Positions 52,197 to 60,878 are shown, numbered from the stretch's first letter. The stretch is DNA of 64,000 bases from Leptospiraceae bacterium (GCA_002717505.1 PBEB01000071.1:1-64000), one strand, 5' to 3'. A program made the numbers and translations. The notes: generated by a model from the sequence alone, not told the origin.

Positions 52197-55082
52197 TTAG
52201 TTACAGCCAATCAATGCTTCGAGTACGTTTGGATCTGAGAAACCGGGCGCATAAAGGCCCATAGGAGTGCGAAGCCGAAGCAAGATCATAGGAGTGGCGG
52301 TGTCGTTTACCGGAAGGCTATCTACCTGAATTCGGTCTGAGCTAAGGTTTAAGCCACAATTGGAGCCACCACTGGTGAAAGTGGAGAGCTCTGCTGTGGC
52401 CGGCAGAGGCACTTCTTTGAAGACGTTGTTCAGGAGTGGAATGATCAAGGATCGCACCAGGGGCAGGGCCACCTGTCGCACATGGTCCGGGCTCAATCCC
52501 ATTGGGTTCTGAGCGCTACTATCCATAACCTGGATCGTGTAGAAAAGCTCCTCTGTGCTCAGATCGACATTCAAGGCCTGCAGGTTGTTCATGGAGGGGT
52601 TCGCCGTGGGATTACTGAAATCCACCAGATCCACCGTTCCATTTACCGTGGCATGGGCCATGATTGTGGCCATCAGATACTCGGATCCAGTTCCGGGATT
52701 GCCCAGAATCTGAATTTCGAGATCCGAAATCTGTAGCTGCAGCTCTCTTGTATTGGATGCCGTGAATGTAGGCAAAATACGAATGTACGGAGTCTGCCGG
52801 GGCCGCAGTCGCAACGCCACCGGATCATCATCATTGATAGTCACTGGAGAACCACCATTCAGACGAACCAGGTTATCTCTACCTGGAGCAAGCACGTTCA
52901 AGATCGTGCCGGCTCTCAACAGGCTGGATGTAAGCGTCAGAGAAGGAATGTCTCCGGCATAGTTGTTTACCTGATTGATAAAGGCCTCATTGAGAGTAAG
53001 ATTTAATCCGCCATTGATCCAGAGCTGATAGAGGAGCTGGTTCAATGCGTCCTGATGCAAAGCCAGTAAGGTGCCCGGATTCGCATTGCTTTTCCCCAGT
53101 AAATAATTTCGATTCAGGGTGTATGGGCTGGTAATGAAACTCTGCGGGCCCTGCACAGGTGGAGCGATTACATTCTGGGGCCTTTCGCATGTTGCACAGT
53201 TATTTGTAACAAACATGCCGGCATTTACATTGGTTAAAATGCCACCGTCTTTGCTGCTCAGTGATTTTAGAAGATCATTGTTTTCCTGCAATTGAACCAG
53301 TACCGCAAGATCAAGCTGATTCAGTGGCGCTGGTAAATAGGGAGGCAAACTCATTTCCACTCCCTGGGATGCAAGAGAACTGAGGAATGAGTTCAGGACA
53401 TTTACGGCAATCCGTTGCTTGAAATCTTTTAAGACATCCCGAACAATATCCGGCTTCACGGCGGGAACGATGTCCTCACCGATGGACTCCACAACGCTGG
53501 AGAGAAGGTCGGCCACCCAGCTCGTGCTGTTTTCATAGCTCAAGTCATGGACCGTTAAATGATCTGTCCAGTCGCTCCATACGAAGTTCGGAGCGCCATA
53601 AGGTTCCTTTATCGTAAGTCGTAAGCTGCCATCGCTCAGAGATTCTATGTCGGCCAGAGAAATGGATGTCCGCATATTGTTCGAATGGTCCCGGTTCAGT
53701 TCTGCTTTTGCGCTGAATTCAATTTTAGTGTTCTCCGAAACGATGCAGCCACCAACGCAAACGAGACCATCCTCCAGATTCGCAACGATTCTGAGATCCA
53801 GGTAGGCTTTTCGAGCACTGAGGGCTACCCGGGCCTCCTCCGTGCCGGCCGGAACTGAAATATCTGCAGCTATGTTTTCAAATCCATCGACTGTGCCGGG
53901 AATATTGACCGACGTTACATAAACATCAAGAGTAACGTCGCTTTCGGAACATACCTCAAAAAGGCCCACGTCAGCACAAAGCTCTGCTCCATTGGATACA
54001 AAGTAGCCGCAGTAGCCATCACCGTTGGCTCCTGGCCCATTTCCATAGGAGCGAACAAAGTCAAACCCACCATAGTTGATACACCCGGAGCGCTTCGTGG
54101 ATGTCCTTTCTGCGTTTGCAAAATCATTGAAGGTATCGCCATTTAATAGAAAATCCTGACCGGCGAATCGCTCCAGTGTGCGGCTGAGGGTGGGTAGCAA
54201 ATACTGACCGTCCAGAAAAGCCGATGCGGCTCCGCCCTGCAAGACGTTGGGATCCGAGGCCATATCTCCGTAGGCAAATGCGAAGGGATAGTGCCGGATG
54301 GTTCCATCCTCTGCCTCAATCTGATAGTAATACTGGTTGATTCCTACATCCGGAGGTAGAGCGGATGTGCCCAGGTCGATGGTGGCGCTTCCGGAGTTAC
54401 AGTTGGTGCAAATCTCTACTTCGCCCCCGGCAAGCTTGTGCAGGCTGAGTCGGGAAATGAAACTACCGTTCGTCCAGTTCGAGGTCAGAATGATGGCTGG
54501 ACTACCACTATTGTCGATCCCAATACCTCTCTGACCATGGGGCATCCCATTGATAGCATGAGTCATGGTAAACCATGGCCGAGTATGAAAGTTCAGTTGC
54601 TGACTGTCCGGGATCAGGGAATCGCCAGCCACCGTGGTTACTGAAGGAGACAGATTTACAGTGTATCCTTCATTTTCTTGAAGGGCAGCATAGGGAGTGA
54701 AGATGGCCTGTCTGTAGTTTAGAAATGTGATGGTTCCTCCGGGAGCCGGGCCCGCAGGACTGGCTCCTCCATCAGAAACCACACTAATGCCGGACTGGAT
54801 GGAAGCAAGGTCCATGGGATGCGAAAAGAGGATTTCAAACTCTCCATGGTGCTCCTGGCCTTTTGGTGAAATTCTCAGAAAAGCTTCGGGGCCAGCATTT
54901 CCGAAAGTTGGAGGAGGGTCGGGTAGCTCCACAGCCCCGGGATTGGAACTTAATGGAGTTCGGGTATCCGTAGGATCTTCAGCCACTGGCTCAAAGATGG
55001 CAATGGGCAATCCTTCGTCCTGACTGCCACATCCGACACTTAAAGTTATGGCCAGAGCCATAAGAAAACACATGAACCTCAT
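52197..55082 (-). CDS. Giant lipoprotein with Ig-like N-terminal region (961 aa)
   Basis: About 961 residues. Start at 55082 is decided by GGAG 7 nt upstream; signal MRFMCFLMALAITLSVGC gives the lipidated Cys at 18. A Pro/Ser-rich linker is followed by a bacterial Ig-like (Big_5-type) domain at about 70-165 (FEILFSHPMDLASIQSGISVVSD, IFTPYAALQENEGYTVNLSPSVT). The rest is a long beta-rich region with Cys pairs (ICTNCNS, VCVGGCIV, NNCATCERPQ, GLNLSS) and a late segment with TULIP/BPI-like alternation (QLQISDLEIQIL, FSNPTANPSMNNLQALNVDLSTEELFYTIQVMD, PLVRSLIIPLLNNVF), which could bind lipids; that last reading is speculative. First gene of the operon, below a palindromic operator. Confidence 0.75.
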   Translation of the reverse strand: MRFMCFLMALAITLSVGCGSQDEGLPIAIFEPVAEDPTDTRTPLSSNPGAVELPDPPPTFGNAGPEAFLRISPKGQEHHGEFEILFSHPMDLASIQSGISVVSDGGASPAGPAPGGTITFLNYRQAIFTPYAALQENEGYTVNLSPSVTTVAGDSLIPDSQQLNFHTRPWFTMTHAINGMPHGQRGIGIDNSGSPAIILTSNWTNGSFISRLSLHKLAGGEVEICTNCNSGSATIDLGTSALPPDVGINQYYYQIEAEDGTIRHYPFAFAYGDMASDPNVLQGGAASAFLDGQYLLPTLSRTLERFAGQDFLLNGDTFNDFANAERTSTKRSGCINYGGFDFVRSYGNGPGANGDGYCGYFVSNGAELCADVGLFEVCSESDVTLDVYVTSVNIPGTVDGFENIAADISVPAGTEEARVALSARKAYLDLRIVANLEDGLVCVGGCIVSENTKIEFSAKAELNRDHSNNMRTSISLADIESLSDGSLRLTIKEPYGAPNFVWSDWTDHLTVHDLSYENSTSWVADLLSSVVESIGEDIVPAVKPDIVRDVLKDFKQRIAVNVLNSFLSSLASQGVEMSLPPYLPAPLNQLDLAVLVQLQENNDLLKSLSSKDGGILTNVNAGMFVTNNCATCERPQNVIAPPVQGPQSFITSPYTLNRNYLLGKSNANPGTLLALHQDALNQLLYQLWINGGLNLTLNEAFINQVNNYAGDIPSLTLTSSLLRAGTILNVLAPGRDNLVRLNGGSPVTINDDDPVALRLRPRQTPYIRILPTFTASNTRELQLQISDLEIQILGNPGTGSEYLMATIMAHATVNGTVDLVDFSNPTANPSMNNLQALNVDLSTEELFYTIQVMDSSAQNPMGLSPDHVRQVALPLVRSLIIPLLNNVFKEVPLPATAELSTFTSGGSNCGLNLSSDRIQVDSLPVNDTATPMILLRLRTPMGLYAPGFSDPNVLEALIGCN

Positions 55083-55356
55083 ACCAACACTCCTGTTGGA
55101 GCTGGCAGGCACGGCCGGCCAACTCCTTGCGAAAGACAACCATCTATACCATTTCTATATCTATTCTAAACTGGTACCGACCTGTAACGTTTCGCATCTA
55201 AAACAAGGAATGCACCTATTTTTCTATGCCATAACTGGGCTTCTCAGATCCCCACTTGCATTGCTGGATCTCGGGCCAGCGTTTGAAGCCACAATGGAAG
55301 CATACTTTGCATCGAATCGCTGATTTGACGATGCTGGCGCTTTCCTATACCTCTAT
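55083..55356. other. 5' leader of envelope operon
   Basis: About 275 bases between the palindrome and the first operon gene on the minus strand. Only short spurious ORFs. If transcription starts near the palindrome, this forms a long 5' untranslated leader; no known riboswitch was recognised in it. Confidence 0.4.
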
Positions 55357-55378
55357 ACTGACTGGCCAACCAGTCAGT
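55357..55378. promoter_or_regulatory. Perfect palindromic operator (TetR-type) upstream of envelope operon
   Basis: ACTGACTGG-CCAA-CCAGTCAGT, a 22-bp perfect 9+9 palindrome. On the minus strand it overlaps plausible promoter elements (TTGTTA just before, TATAGA/TATAGG just after) upstream of the five-gene envelope operon. Size, symmetry and the TGACTGG half-site resemble operators of TetR-family repressors, often controlling fatty-acid or hydrocarbon uptake genes. No regulator gene is nearby. Confidence 0.6.
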
Positions 55379-55626
55379 AACAAGTACTTTTTTTTCCGGT
55401 GGGTCCGATTCTGGGATTTTTTTACAGTTTCTTATCTTTTTCGTGTGAATTCATCCCCCGAGGCCCATTCCAGAAAGGGTTCTGCAGCAAATTCATACCG
55501 GTGGGGCTACATTTTGCTGATCCACCGTAGATGCTCTGGACCAGGTCCGATCATTGTGCGGTGCAAAAGTGGGGTGGCCGGGGCAATGCTGCAGGATTGA
55601 AAAGAATAGGTGGATGGGCCGGGTAC

Positions 55627-55656
55627 AAAAAAAACCCCCGGGGGGGAATCCGGGGG
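55627..55656 (-). terminator. Rho-independent terminator after AAA ATPase gene
   Basis: Read on the minus strand, CCCCCGG-loop-CCGGGGG followed by eight T residues (eight A at 55627-55634 on the plus strand). It lies about 115 nt past the stop of the AAA ATPase gene. Positions 55379-55769 hold nothing else recognised. Confidence 0.88.
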
Positions 55657-55769
55657 CAGGAAGAGTGTTCATGCGAAAAGCGATTGGCGCCGGAGCGCTG
55701 CACGCTGAGATCAATGTAACGAGCGCTTGGCTCCGGTCAAATCCATTTTTATTGCACTGCACAAAAAAA

Positions 55770-57071
55770 TTACAGCATTCCAGCTTTTTTCTCCCTTAGA
55801 ACCCGGATGTAGACCTCTGCCTCTGGAGCGCTCAAAGCCTGCTTTTTTTCAATGAGAGCTCGGGCCCAACGTCGCTCGGCGCTTTCGCAAATGTCCTGAA
55901 TGGTTCTACCAGACAGGCCATCGGATTCGCGGCCCAGGATCCCCAGGGCTTCGGGGGCGATGTGAGCGGCATAGGACTGGAATATAGACGCACGTTCCTG
56001 TTCATTGGGTAGAGGAAATCTAAGAATTTGATCAAAGCGGCTGAGCAGCGCATGGTCCAGATCTTCAGCTCGATTTGTGGCCCCTACTGTGAGCAGTCCG
56101 CCGGTTCGATCCAGGCCATCGATCTTTCGCAGCAGCACAGAAAGCACTCGCCGAGTGGCCTCAAAGAGTCCGCTTTCTCTCGATGTGGCCAGGGCATCGA
56201 TTTCATCCAGGAAGAGTATTCCTCGTTCAAAAAGAGCCGCCGTATCAAAGATCATTGCAAGGTTTTGCGCGCTCTGTCCGTAGAATTTGGACAGGATGTT
56301 CTCTACCGGAACATAAATCAAAGGCAGACCAGCGGCTTGAGCTGCCAGGCGGGCTATGGTAGTCTTTCCAACACCCGGGGGGCCTTCAAATAGAATGGCA
56401 CCGGGAAGATTCGCGGCCCCGTCGCCTCGAGTGAGTTGGGCCACACCTTGAAAGACGGACATATGTCGAGCCGGCAATAACAGACATTCTTCTACTTCTC
56501 TTTTGATAGAATCATAGCCGGCAATGGGCCCCCAGGGATTTTCGCTACTTCCGTTGGACTCCGTTTGGACGGGAGGGAAAACGGTGACTCCCAGTTGCTC
56601 TAATTTCTTTGTAGGATCGCTTTCTTTTTTTCCAGGATTGAATAGTTGAAAGAGTTCGATACAAGTCTGCAGTTCTGACTCATTAAAGTTCCCTGAACGG
56701 GAAGCCTCAACGCGAAAGTTATTGGTAATGCTTACGAATTTAAATTTGATACCGGATAGAAAATGCTTCGTATCGTATAGATTGGGGCCCAGGGATTGAA
56801 ATACAACATAGCCAGGATCCAGCGTATGAATTCGAATATGCTCGATGTGATTTTTGATTACTCGTAGGCTTTCCAGAATCTTCTCTTCGGGCAGGTCCTC
56901 CGGCAGAAATTCAAATCGGGTCTCACCTTTTTCGAAATTAAGCCTGGGGACTTCTAGCGTTGTCTGTCCACTCTGACGGGAAAAGCGCTCGATCTCTGCT
57001 TCCAATCGATCTCTGGCATCGGCATAGGCCAGATCCCCGGCCCTGGTCTCCTGAGTCATGGTCTGTAGCAT
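55770..57071 (-). CDS. AAA-family ATPase with unassigned N-terminal domain
   Basis: 433 residues. Residues about 1-165 form an unrecognised alpha/beta domain. The AAA module at about 180-420 carries the pore-class features: PWGPIAGYDSIKREVEECLLLP before the core, Walker A LFEGPPGVGKTTIA, Walker B RGILFLDEIDAL, LTVGATNRAEDLDHALLSRFDQILRFPLP with sensor I and arginine finger, and a C-terminal helical subdomain (GLSGRTIQDICESAERRWARAL). It resembles the SpoVK/ClpX-FtsH-type or Arc/PAN branch but lacks a protease or zinc domain. The job is probably remodelling of a partner protein. Monocistronic, with a terminator; GGGA before ATG 57071 supports the start. Confidence 0.85.
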   Translation of the reverse strand: MLQTMTQETRAGDLAYADARDRLEAEIERFSRQSGQTTLEVPRLNFEKGETRFEFLPEDLPEEKILESLRVIKNHIEHIRIHTLDPGYVVFQSLGPNLYDTKHFLSGIKFKFVSITNNFRVEASRSGNFNESELQTCIELFQLFNPGKKESDPTKKLEQLGVTVFPPVQTESNGSSENPWGPIAGYDSIKREVEECLLLPARHMSVFQGVAQLTRGDGAANLPGAILFEGPPGVGKTTIARLAAQAAGLPLIYVPVENILSKFYGQSAQNLAMIFDTAALFERGILFLDEIDALATSRESGLFEATRRVLSVLLRKIDGLDRTGGLLTVGATNRAEDLDHALLSRFDQILRFPLPNEQERASIFQSYAAHIAPEALGILGRESDGLSGRTIQDICESAERRWARALIEKKQALSAPEAEVYIRVLREKKAGML

Positions 57072-57139
57072 TCATTTTTCCCTTTTCCGGTCAAATTCTA
57101 TTTGGCCTGGCCCCCAGCCATGCTACAGTCGGCAAGCCA

Positions 57140-57670
57140 ATGACCGGTAGCAAATGGAAACCTGAATTCGTAGAGCCCGAAGGCGCTCGAATGTACATCG
57201 CATGCGGTTACGATGAAGATGGAGCTATCGAAGAGATGCGCAAGCGAGTAACAGCGGAATTTGGCACCATCGATTTTGAAGCCAGGACCGATGCTCTGGA
57301 TCCGGTACCATCATTGTATTCCTTTCCAGAGCGCGAAAAGATGCATATCTTCTCTCTTGCCCGGCCCATCGGTCGCGAAGAAATGGTGGATATTCGAAAA
57401 CGTTGCCTTGCCCTGGAATACCGATACCAGGAATACGGTCTGCCCAGGGTGGAGCTGGATCCTGGTTACATTACAGAGTTTGCTGCGGTTCGCACCTGTC
57501 TGGAAGATGACATCCATCGTGTGTACCTTTACGGTGGGATTTACGCGGAGCCCCTGCTGTATTACGAACGCTATTCATTTCGACCATTCCTTCATAGCCC
57601 GGAATTCTACAGGAATGCAGAGGTTCTGGCTCTATTTAACGATATGAGGCTGATCTACATCAGCTCTTAA
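57140..57670 (+). CDS. DUF4416 protein
   Basis: 176 residues matching the DUF4416 pattern: MYIACGYDEDGAIEE early, then FSLARPIGREEMVDIRKRCLALEYRY, and the block RVELDPGYITEFAAVRTCLEDDIHRVYLYGGIYAEPLLYYERYSFRPF with conserved DPGY, E/D-D-x-H-R and GIYAE. Function unknown; the family is scattered in spirochaetes and delta-type bacteria. Start set at ATG 57140, since the open frame to 56960 lies inside the divergent AAA ATPase gene. Confidence 0.85.
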   Translation: MTGSKWKPEFVEPEGARMYIACGYDEDGAIEEMRKRVTAEFGTIDFEARTDALDPVPSLYSFPEREKMHIFSLARPIGREEMVDIRKRCLALEYRYQEYGLPRVELDPGYITEFAAVRTCLEDDIHRVYLYGGIYAEPLLYYERYSFRPFLHSPEFYRNAEVLALFNDMRLIYISS

Positions 57671-57850
57671 CCTGGCGCCTCTGAATAAAGACATTTGCGG
57701 AGGGGGCAGGAATTCGAGTTCGGACATACAAGTCAGAATAGCTGATTCCGGGAGATTTGCGGCTCTTGAAAAGTGGAGGCAACGTTTGACTATGTTTCGA
57801 ATGCATCAAGTTTCGCCTGGCAGGGCGGACGAAAGGGAGTCTCAAGTTTG

Positions 57851-58444
57851 ATGTTTCTGAGAAATCTACAAATCTATTCCATTTTTCTGAGTCTGACCGT
57901 TGTTTTGGGCTGCAACGGAACCGGAACATTGTCTGTGGCTTCCGATGAATTCTGTCCGGACTATGATGTAAATAGCGATGTCTGTCAGATGCAAAGCTTT
58001 CAATCGGGAACTGGCGAAAAGGATCTTCTGCTTGAATTCATGGTTCCGAAGGAGACCACTCTTTCTACGTGGAAGGAATGGAATCATTTCATTTATTTTG
58101 AGTCTCCTATCACGGTAGGGTATTTGTTGCGCTGGAATCGGAATGCCTCTCTGGATGAACGCACTGAACTACGCCAGGATCTGCATTGCAGCTATTCCAT
58201 GCGGCATCCTGTCAGCGGAGTAGAGGTTCAGGGGGAACTGGAAGGGAAGAGGCTGGAAAAGAATGGAATCTGGTGCTTTGATTATCTGGGCACGTTGCTG
58301 GCTGCCCTTCAGAAAGAAGAGGGTACCTTGAAAAAAGAGCCGGAGTCAGACTATTTTCCCGTTACTCTTACAATGATGCTCAAGAGTTCTAAAAAACATT
58401 TGCGGAGAGAGGTCACCCGGAGCATCGTCGTTAACTGGAGATAG
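57851..58444 (+). CDS. Predicted lipoprotein, unknown function
   Basis: About 197 residues. The signal MFLRNLQIYSIFLSLTVVLGC gives a lipobox Cys at 21. Four further cysteines (EFCPDY, VCQMQ, HCSYSM, WCFDY) may form disulfides. A beta-rich pattern is visible but no family. The ATG at 57851 is chosen for its signal peptide; the frame is open to 57773. The DUF151 gene follows 1 nt after its stop, with GGAG inside this gene serving as its ribosome site. Confidence 0.65.
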   Translation: MFLRNLQIYSIFLSLTVVLGCNGTGTLSVASDEFCPDYDVNSDVCQMQSFQSGTGEKDLLLEFMVPKETTLSTWKEWNHFIYFESPITVGYLLRWNRNASLDERTELRQDLHCSYSMRHPVSGVEVQGELEGKRLEKNGIWCFDYLGTLLAALQKEEGTLKKEPESDYFPVTLTMMLKSSKKHLRREVTRSIVVNWR

Positions 58445-58445
58445 C

Positions 58446-59042
58446 ATGTTACCAGAGAATGCATTTGAGGTCACTATTTCAGACGTATCCATAACCAATG
58501 TTGGATTTGCCATTTTTTTGAAACCCACTACCGATGAGTCCGCTCGAGTTGTGCCCATTTTTATTGGGCCTCTGGAAACCTATTCCATTTCCAGCGCCCT
58601 GGACGGGGTAACCCCTCCCAGACCCAATAGCCATGACTTAATGATCCAGATGGTGCGCGAACTGGAAGCGCGCATCCTTCATGTTGTGATCAATGATATC
58701 ATTGGAAACGTTTTCTATGCAAGGATTGTGATTCAGTCTGAAGATGGAATTGTGGAGCTGGATGCCAGACCATCCGACTCGGTGGCCCTGGCCATAAGGG
58801 CTCGTTGTCCCATCTACATGAATGAAAAGGTCTACAAGGAAGCGGCCGTAACCATAGGCGAAGAGGGAAAAGCAGAGTCTGCAGAGGAGTCTCTGGTTGA
58901 AGAGGAAAGCGAAAGCGAAGCAGAGCCGGTATCGGAGCTGGATCGTCTGAAAGCCATGCTGCAGCGAGCTGTAGAGGCTGAGAACTTCGAAGAGGCTGCC
59001 CGCCTTCGTGATCAGATTCGGAACCTTTCCAGCGAAAACTAA
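58446..59042 (+). CDS. Bifunctional nuclease-family (DUF151) protein with UVR motif
   Basis: 198 residues. Residues about 5-140 form the DUF151/BFN domain: VVPIFIGPLETYSISSALDGVTPPRPNSHDLM and VELDARPSDSVALAIRARCPIYMNE are diagnostic. An acidic linker (about 140-160) leads to a UvrB/UvrC (UVR) motif, ELDRLKAMLQRAVEAENFEEAARLRDQI. This order, DUF151 then UVR, is common in spirochaetes and Bacteroidetes. The biochemical role is unsettled; plant homologues show nuclease activity. GGAG 5 nt before ATG supports the start; coupled to the upstream lipoprotein gene. Confidence 0.9.
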   Translation: MLPENAFEVTISDVSITNVGFAIFLKPTTDESARVVPIFIGPLETYSISSALDGVTPPRPNSHDLMIQMVRELEARILHVVINDIIGNVFYARIVIQSEDGIVELDARPSDSVALAIRARCPIYMNEKVYKEAAVTIGEEGKAESAEESLVEEESESEAEPVSELDRLKAMLQRAVEAENFEEAARLRDQIRNLSSEN

Positions 59043-59127
59043 GGCCTGAGACGCCGGGGCCCGGTACTATTTATTTGGCTTCGATCCTCTAGCTCAGATC
59101 CTTCTTCGGAGGGCAGATGCGTACGAT

Positions 59128-59763
59128 TCAGGCTGTCCTGCTATTACCCGATTTCTTTGACTTTCCGGCAGACCTTTTCCTGGGCGTTTTTTTTCTCACC
59201 GGTCCTTTCTTTTTTATGCCCGCCGGCCTGGAACCGCCTCCGGCTTTCTTTTCCGAGGGAATAAGTGCTGCTTTACTTTCTGGCTTATTGGTCTTTGGTG
59301 GCGAGGATTTCCGGGATCTTGAGCTTCGGGCCTCTTCGTACTTCTTTAAGAAGCGATCTACCGGCCAGGCGCGGACTTCTTCGCATACGATATCCAGAGC
59401 CAGTTTATCCAGTCTGGTGAAGCGAATACAGCATTTGCCCATATCCAGTTTTTTTCCGGTTTCTTTGTATCGCTTGCGAAAATTCTCTTCCTCTTTTCCG
59501 TAAACGCACATCATATAGATGGCCATATGATTCTTTTGAGAGGCCAGGCTGATGAACGGTACCGGAGTGTCCGGTTTACCCAGGTATCCTTCCGGATATC
59601 TTTTTAGCGGAACCACATATGTGATCATGCCATATTGAATCAATTCCTGGTAACCCGCGGGCAGCGCTGCTTTGATGGCTTGGCGTACTTTTTGTAGAGC
59701 AGATTTTCGCTCTGCCGGCAATTGGCTGAGATACTCCGTGGCTGTGGAAGCTTCATACTTCAT
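59128..59763 (-). CDS. DUF1801 (YdhG-like) protein with histone-like basic tail
   Basis: 211 residues. The first 140 residues are a DUF1801 domain: EYLSQLPAERKSALQKVRQAIKAALPAGYQELIQYGMITYVVPL, then FISLASQKNHMAIYMM, and CCIRFTRLDKLALDIVCE. The last 70 residues are Lys/Arg/Ser/Pro-rich (KKAGGGSRPAGIKKKGPVRKK and further), like histone H1-type tails, and would bind nucleic acid or be disordered. DUF1801 proteins are thought to be frataxin-like or stress-related but function is unclear. No close neighbours in the same direction except the adenosyltransferase across a repeat region. Confidence 0.85.
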   Translation of the reverse strand: MKYEASTATEYLSQLPAERKSALQKVRQAIKAALPAGYQELIQYGMITYVVPLKRYPEGYLGKPDTPVPFISLASQKNHMAIYMMCVYGKEEENFRKRYKETGKKLDMGKCCIRFTRLDKLALDIVCEEVRAWPVDRFLKKYEEARSSRSRKSSPPKTNKPESKAALIPSEKKAGGGSRPAGIKKKGPVRKKTPRKRSAGKSKKSGNSRTA

Positions 59764-59945
59764 CCTTAATCCTCCGTATTTCTCCTGCCCTACACCAGAT
59801 CTGGTTTCGCTACTTCCGGGGCCTCCCAGTACTGGATGATGGCAATGCCAGAGAATGCGAGTTAAGGAACTCGAAAACCGGCAATACCGAAAAACCGTCG
59901 CTCATCCGGCACGATCCTCAGGGGCCCCCGGACAATTTCAATATA
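59764..59945. other. Left part of repeat-bearing intergenic region
   Basis: Non-coding, with a stretch at about 59880-59940 that looks like a further degenerate version of the GCGAAAA-containing repeat. Must contain the DUF1801 promoter on the minus strand. Confidence 0.35.
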
Positions 59946-60127
59946 GCCACGCCTCGAAAAGTCTGCGAAAACTCGGGGGGCGATCAAGCGTCGAAAAAGC
60001 TGCGAAAATTCAGGGCGCCAGGCCAACCAGTATGAGGCCACGCCTCGAAAAGTCTGCGAAAACCCCAGGGGGCGATCAAACGTCGAAAAAGCTGCGAAAA
60101 CACAGAGTTTCAGGCCGGCCATACTTC
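59946..60127. repeat. Direct repeat, 91-bp period, with nested GCGAAAA units
   Basis: Two copies beginning GCCACGCCTCGAAAAGTCTG at 59946 and 60037; the first 75 bases match closely, the remainder diverges. Each copy has two internal subunits of the form CTCGAAAAGTCTGCGAAAA and GTCGAAAAAGCTGCGAAAA, giving four CGAAAA-N-CTGCGAAAA elements. It lies just downstream (minus strand) of the adenosyltransferase gene. No hairpin with T tract. Could be an intergenic repeat family or protein-binding array. Confidence 0.8.
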
Positions 60128-60155
60128 GATGAGACTGCCAGGTAGCAGGGCGCAA

Positions 60156-60878
60156 TCACTTTCTTTTTCGCGAAGGTCTCTGCATTCGGCTTTTCCAGGG
60201 GATATCCTGCCCCCCATTCAATCGCTGGCAATGTCTGGCCAGAACAAACAGGTAGTCAGATAGTCGATTCACCCAGATCATTCCCGTGGAGCCCAGGATT
60301 TCATTGGCGTCCATCGCTTTTTTGCCCTTTTCGCCTGTGCCCTGTTTCTGCTGATTTGTTTCGTTTAACTGAGTTTCGTTTCGCGTTCCACCAGCGTTTC
60401 TGTCCGGCTGGGCATCCGATGGATCCATGGTGCGATTCGCATGGACCAGTAAACGTTCCAGTCGCCTGCATACAGTCCGGCCAATGTGAAACTGAGCTGA
60501 GGAGGCCTCCCCTCCGGGCAGTATGAACTGTTTCATTTCCGGAAGATCGCGATTCATATCATCGATCCAGCTTTCAATGTGATCCACGTCGCTCTGCAGA
60601 ATGGAGCCCTCCTCGGTGGGAAAGCCCGCCAGCTCTGCTCCCAGTTCAAAGAGCAGACTTTGAATCGCATGCAACTGCTCTTCTACCGACTGAAATGACT
60701 CTTCCTGGACCGACCCCGATTGTAGTTCCTGCTGCAAGAAGGAGAGCCCCAGCCCTATCACGGAATTCAACTCATCGGACGTTCCGTAAAGCTCCACTCG
60801 AAGGTGATCTTTGAATACTCGCGTCCCGTTGGCCAGGCCGGTCTGACCGGCATCTCCGGTTTTTGTATAAATCTTCAT
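60156..60878 (-). CDS. PduO-type ATP:cob(I)alamin adenosyltransferase with internal insertion
   Basis: 240 residues. It makes adenosylcobalamin from cob(I)alamin. The start MKIYTKTGDAGQTGLANGTR is the ATP-binding P-loop-like motif of PduO/MMAB enzymes, VELYGTSDELNSVIGL and FILPGGEASSAQFHIGRTVCRRLER are the conserved core, and NRLSDYLFVLARH closes it. Residues about 149-199 are an unusual hydrophilic insertion (Asp/Asn/Thr/Lys-rich) between the RTVCRRLERLL helix and the VNRLSDYLFVLAR helix, where normal enzymes have a few residues. ATG 60878 is set by GGAG 8 nt upstream. It pairs logically with the B12 uptake genes at 33.7-37.6 kb. Confidence 0.93.
   Translation of the reverse strand: MKIYTKTGDAGQTGLANGTRVFKDHLRVELYGTSDELNSVIGLGLSFLQQELQSGSVQEESFQSVEEQLHAIQSLLFELGAELAGFPTEEGSILQSDVDHIESWIDDMNRDLPEMKQFILPGGEASSAQFHIGRTVCRRLERLLVHANRTMDPSDAQPDRNAGGTRNETQLNETNQQKQGTGEKGKKAMDANEILGSTGMIWVNRLSDYLFVLARHCQRLNGGQDIPWKSRMQRPSRKRK

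Noticed and set aside
55048..55323. Plus-strand ORF in the leader of the envelope operon
   Set aside because: Starts inside the antisense of a lipoprotein signal sequence; no support for expression.
59855..60145. 96-residue ORF across the GCGAAAA repeats
   Set aside because: It is mostly repeat translated; no conservation cue and no ribosome site.
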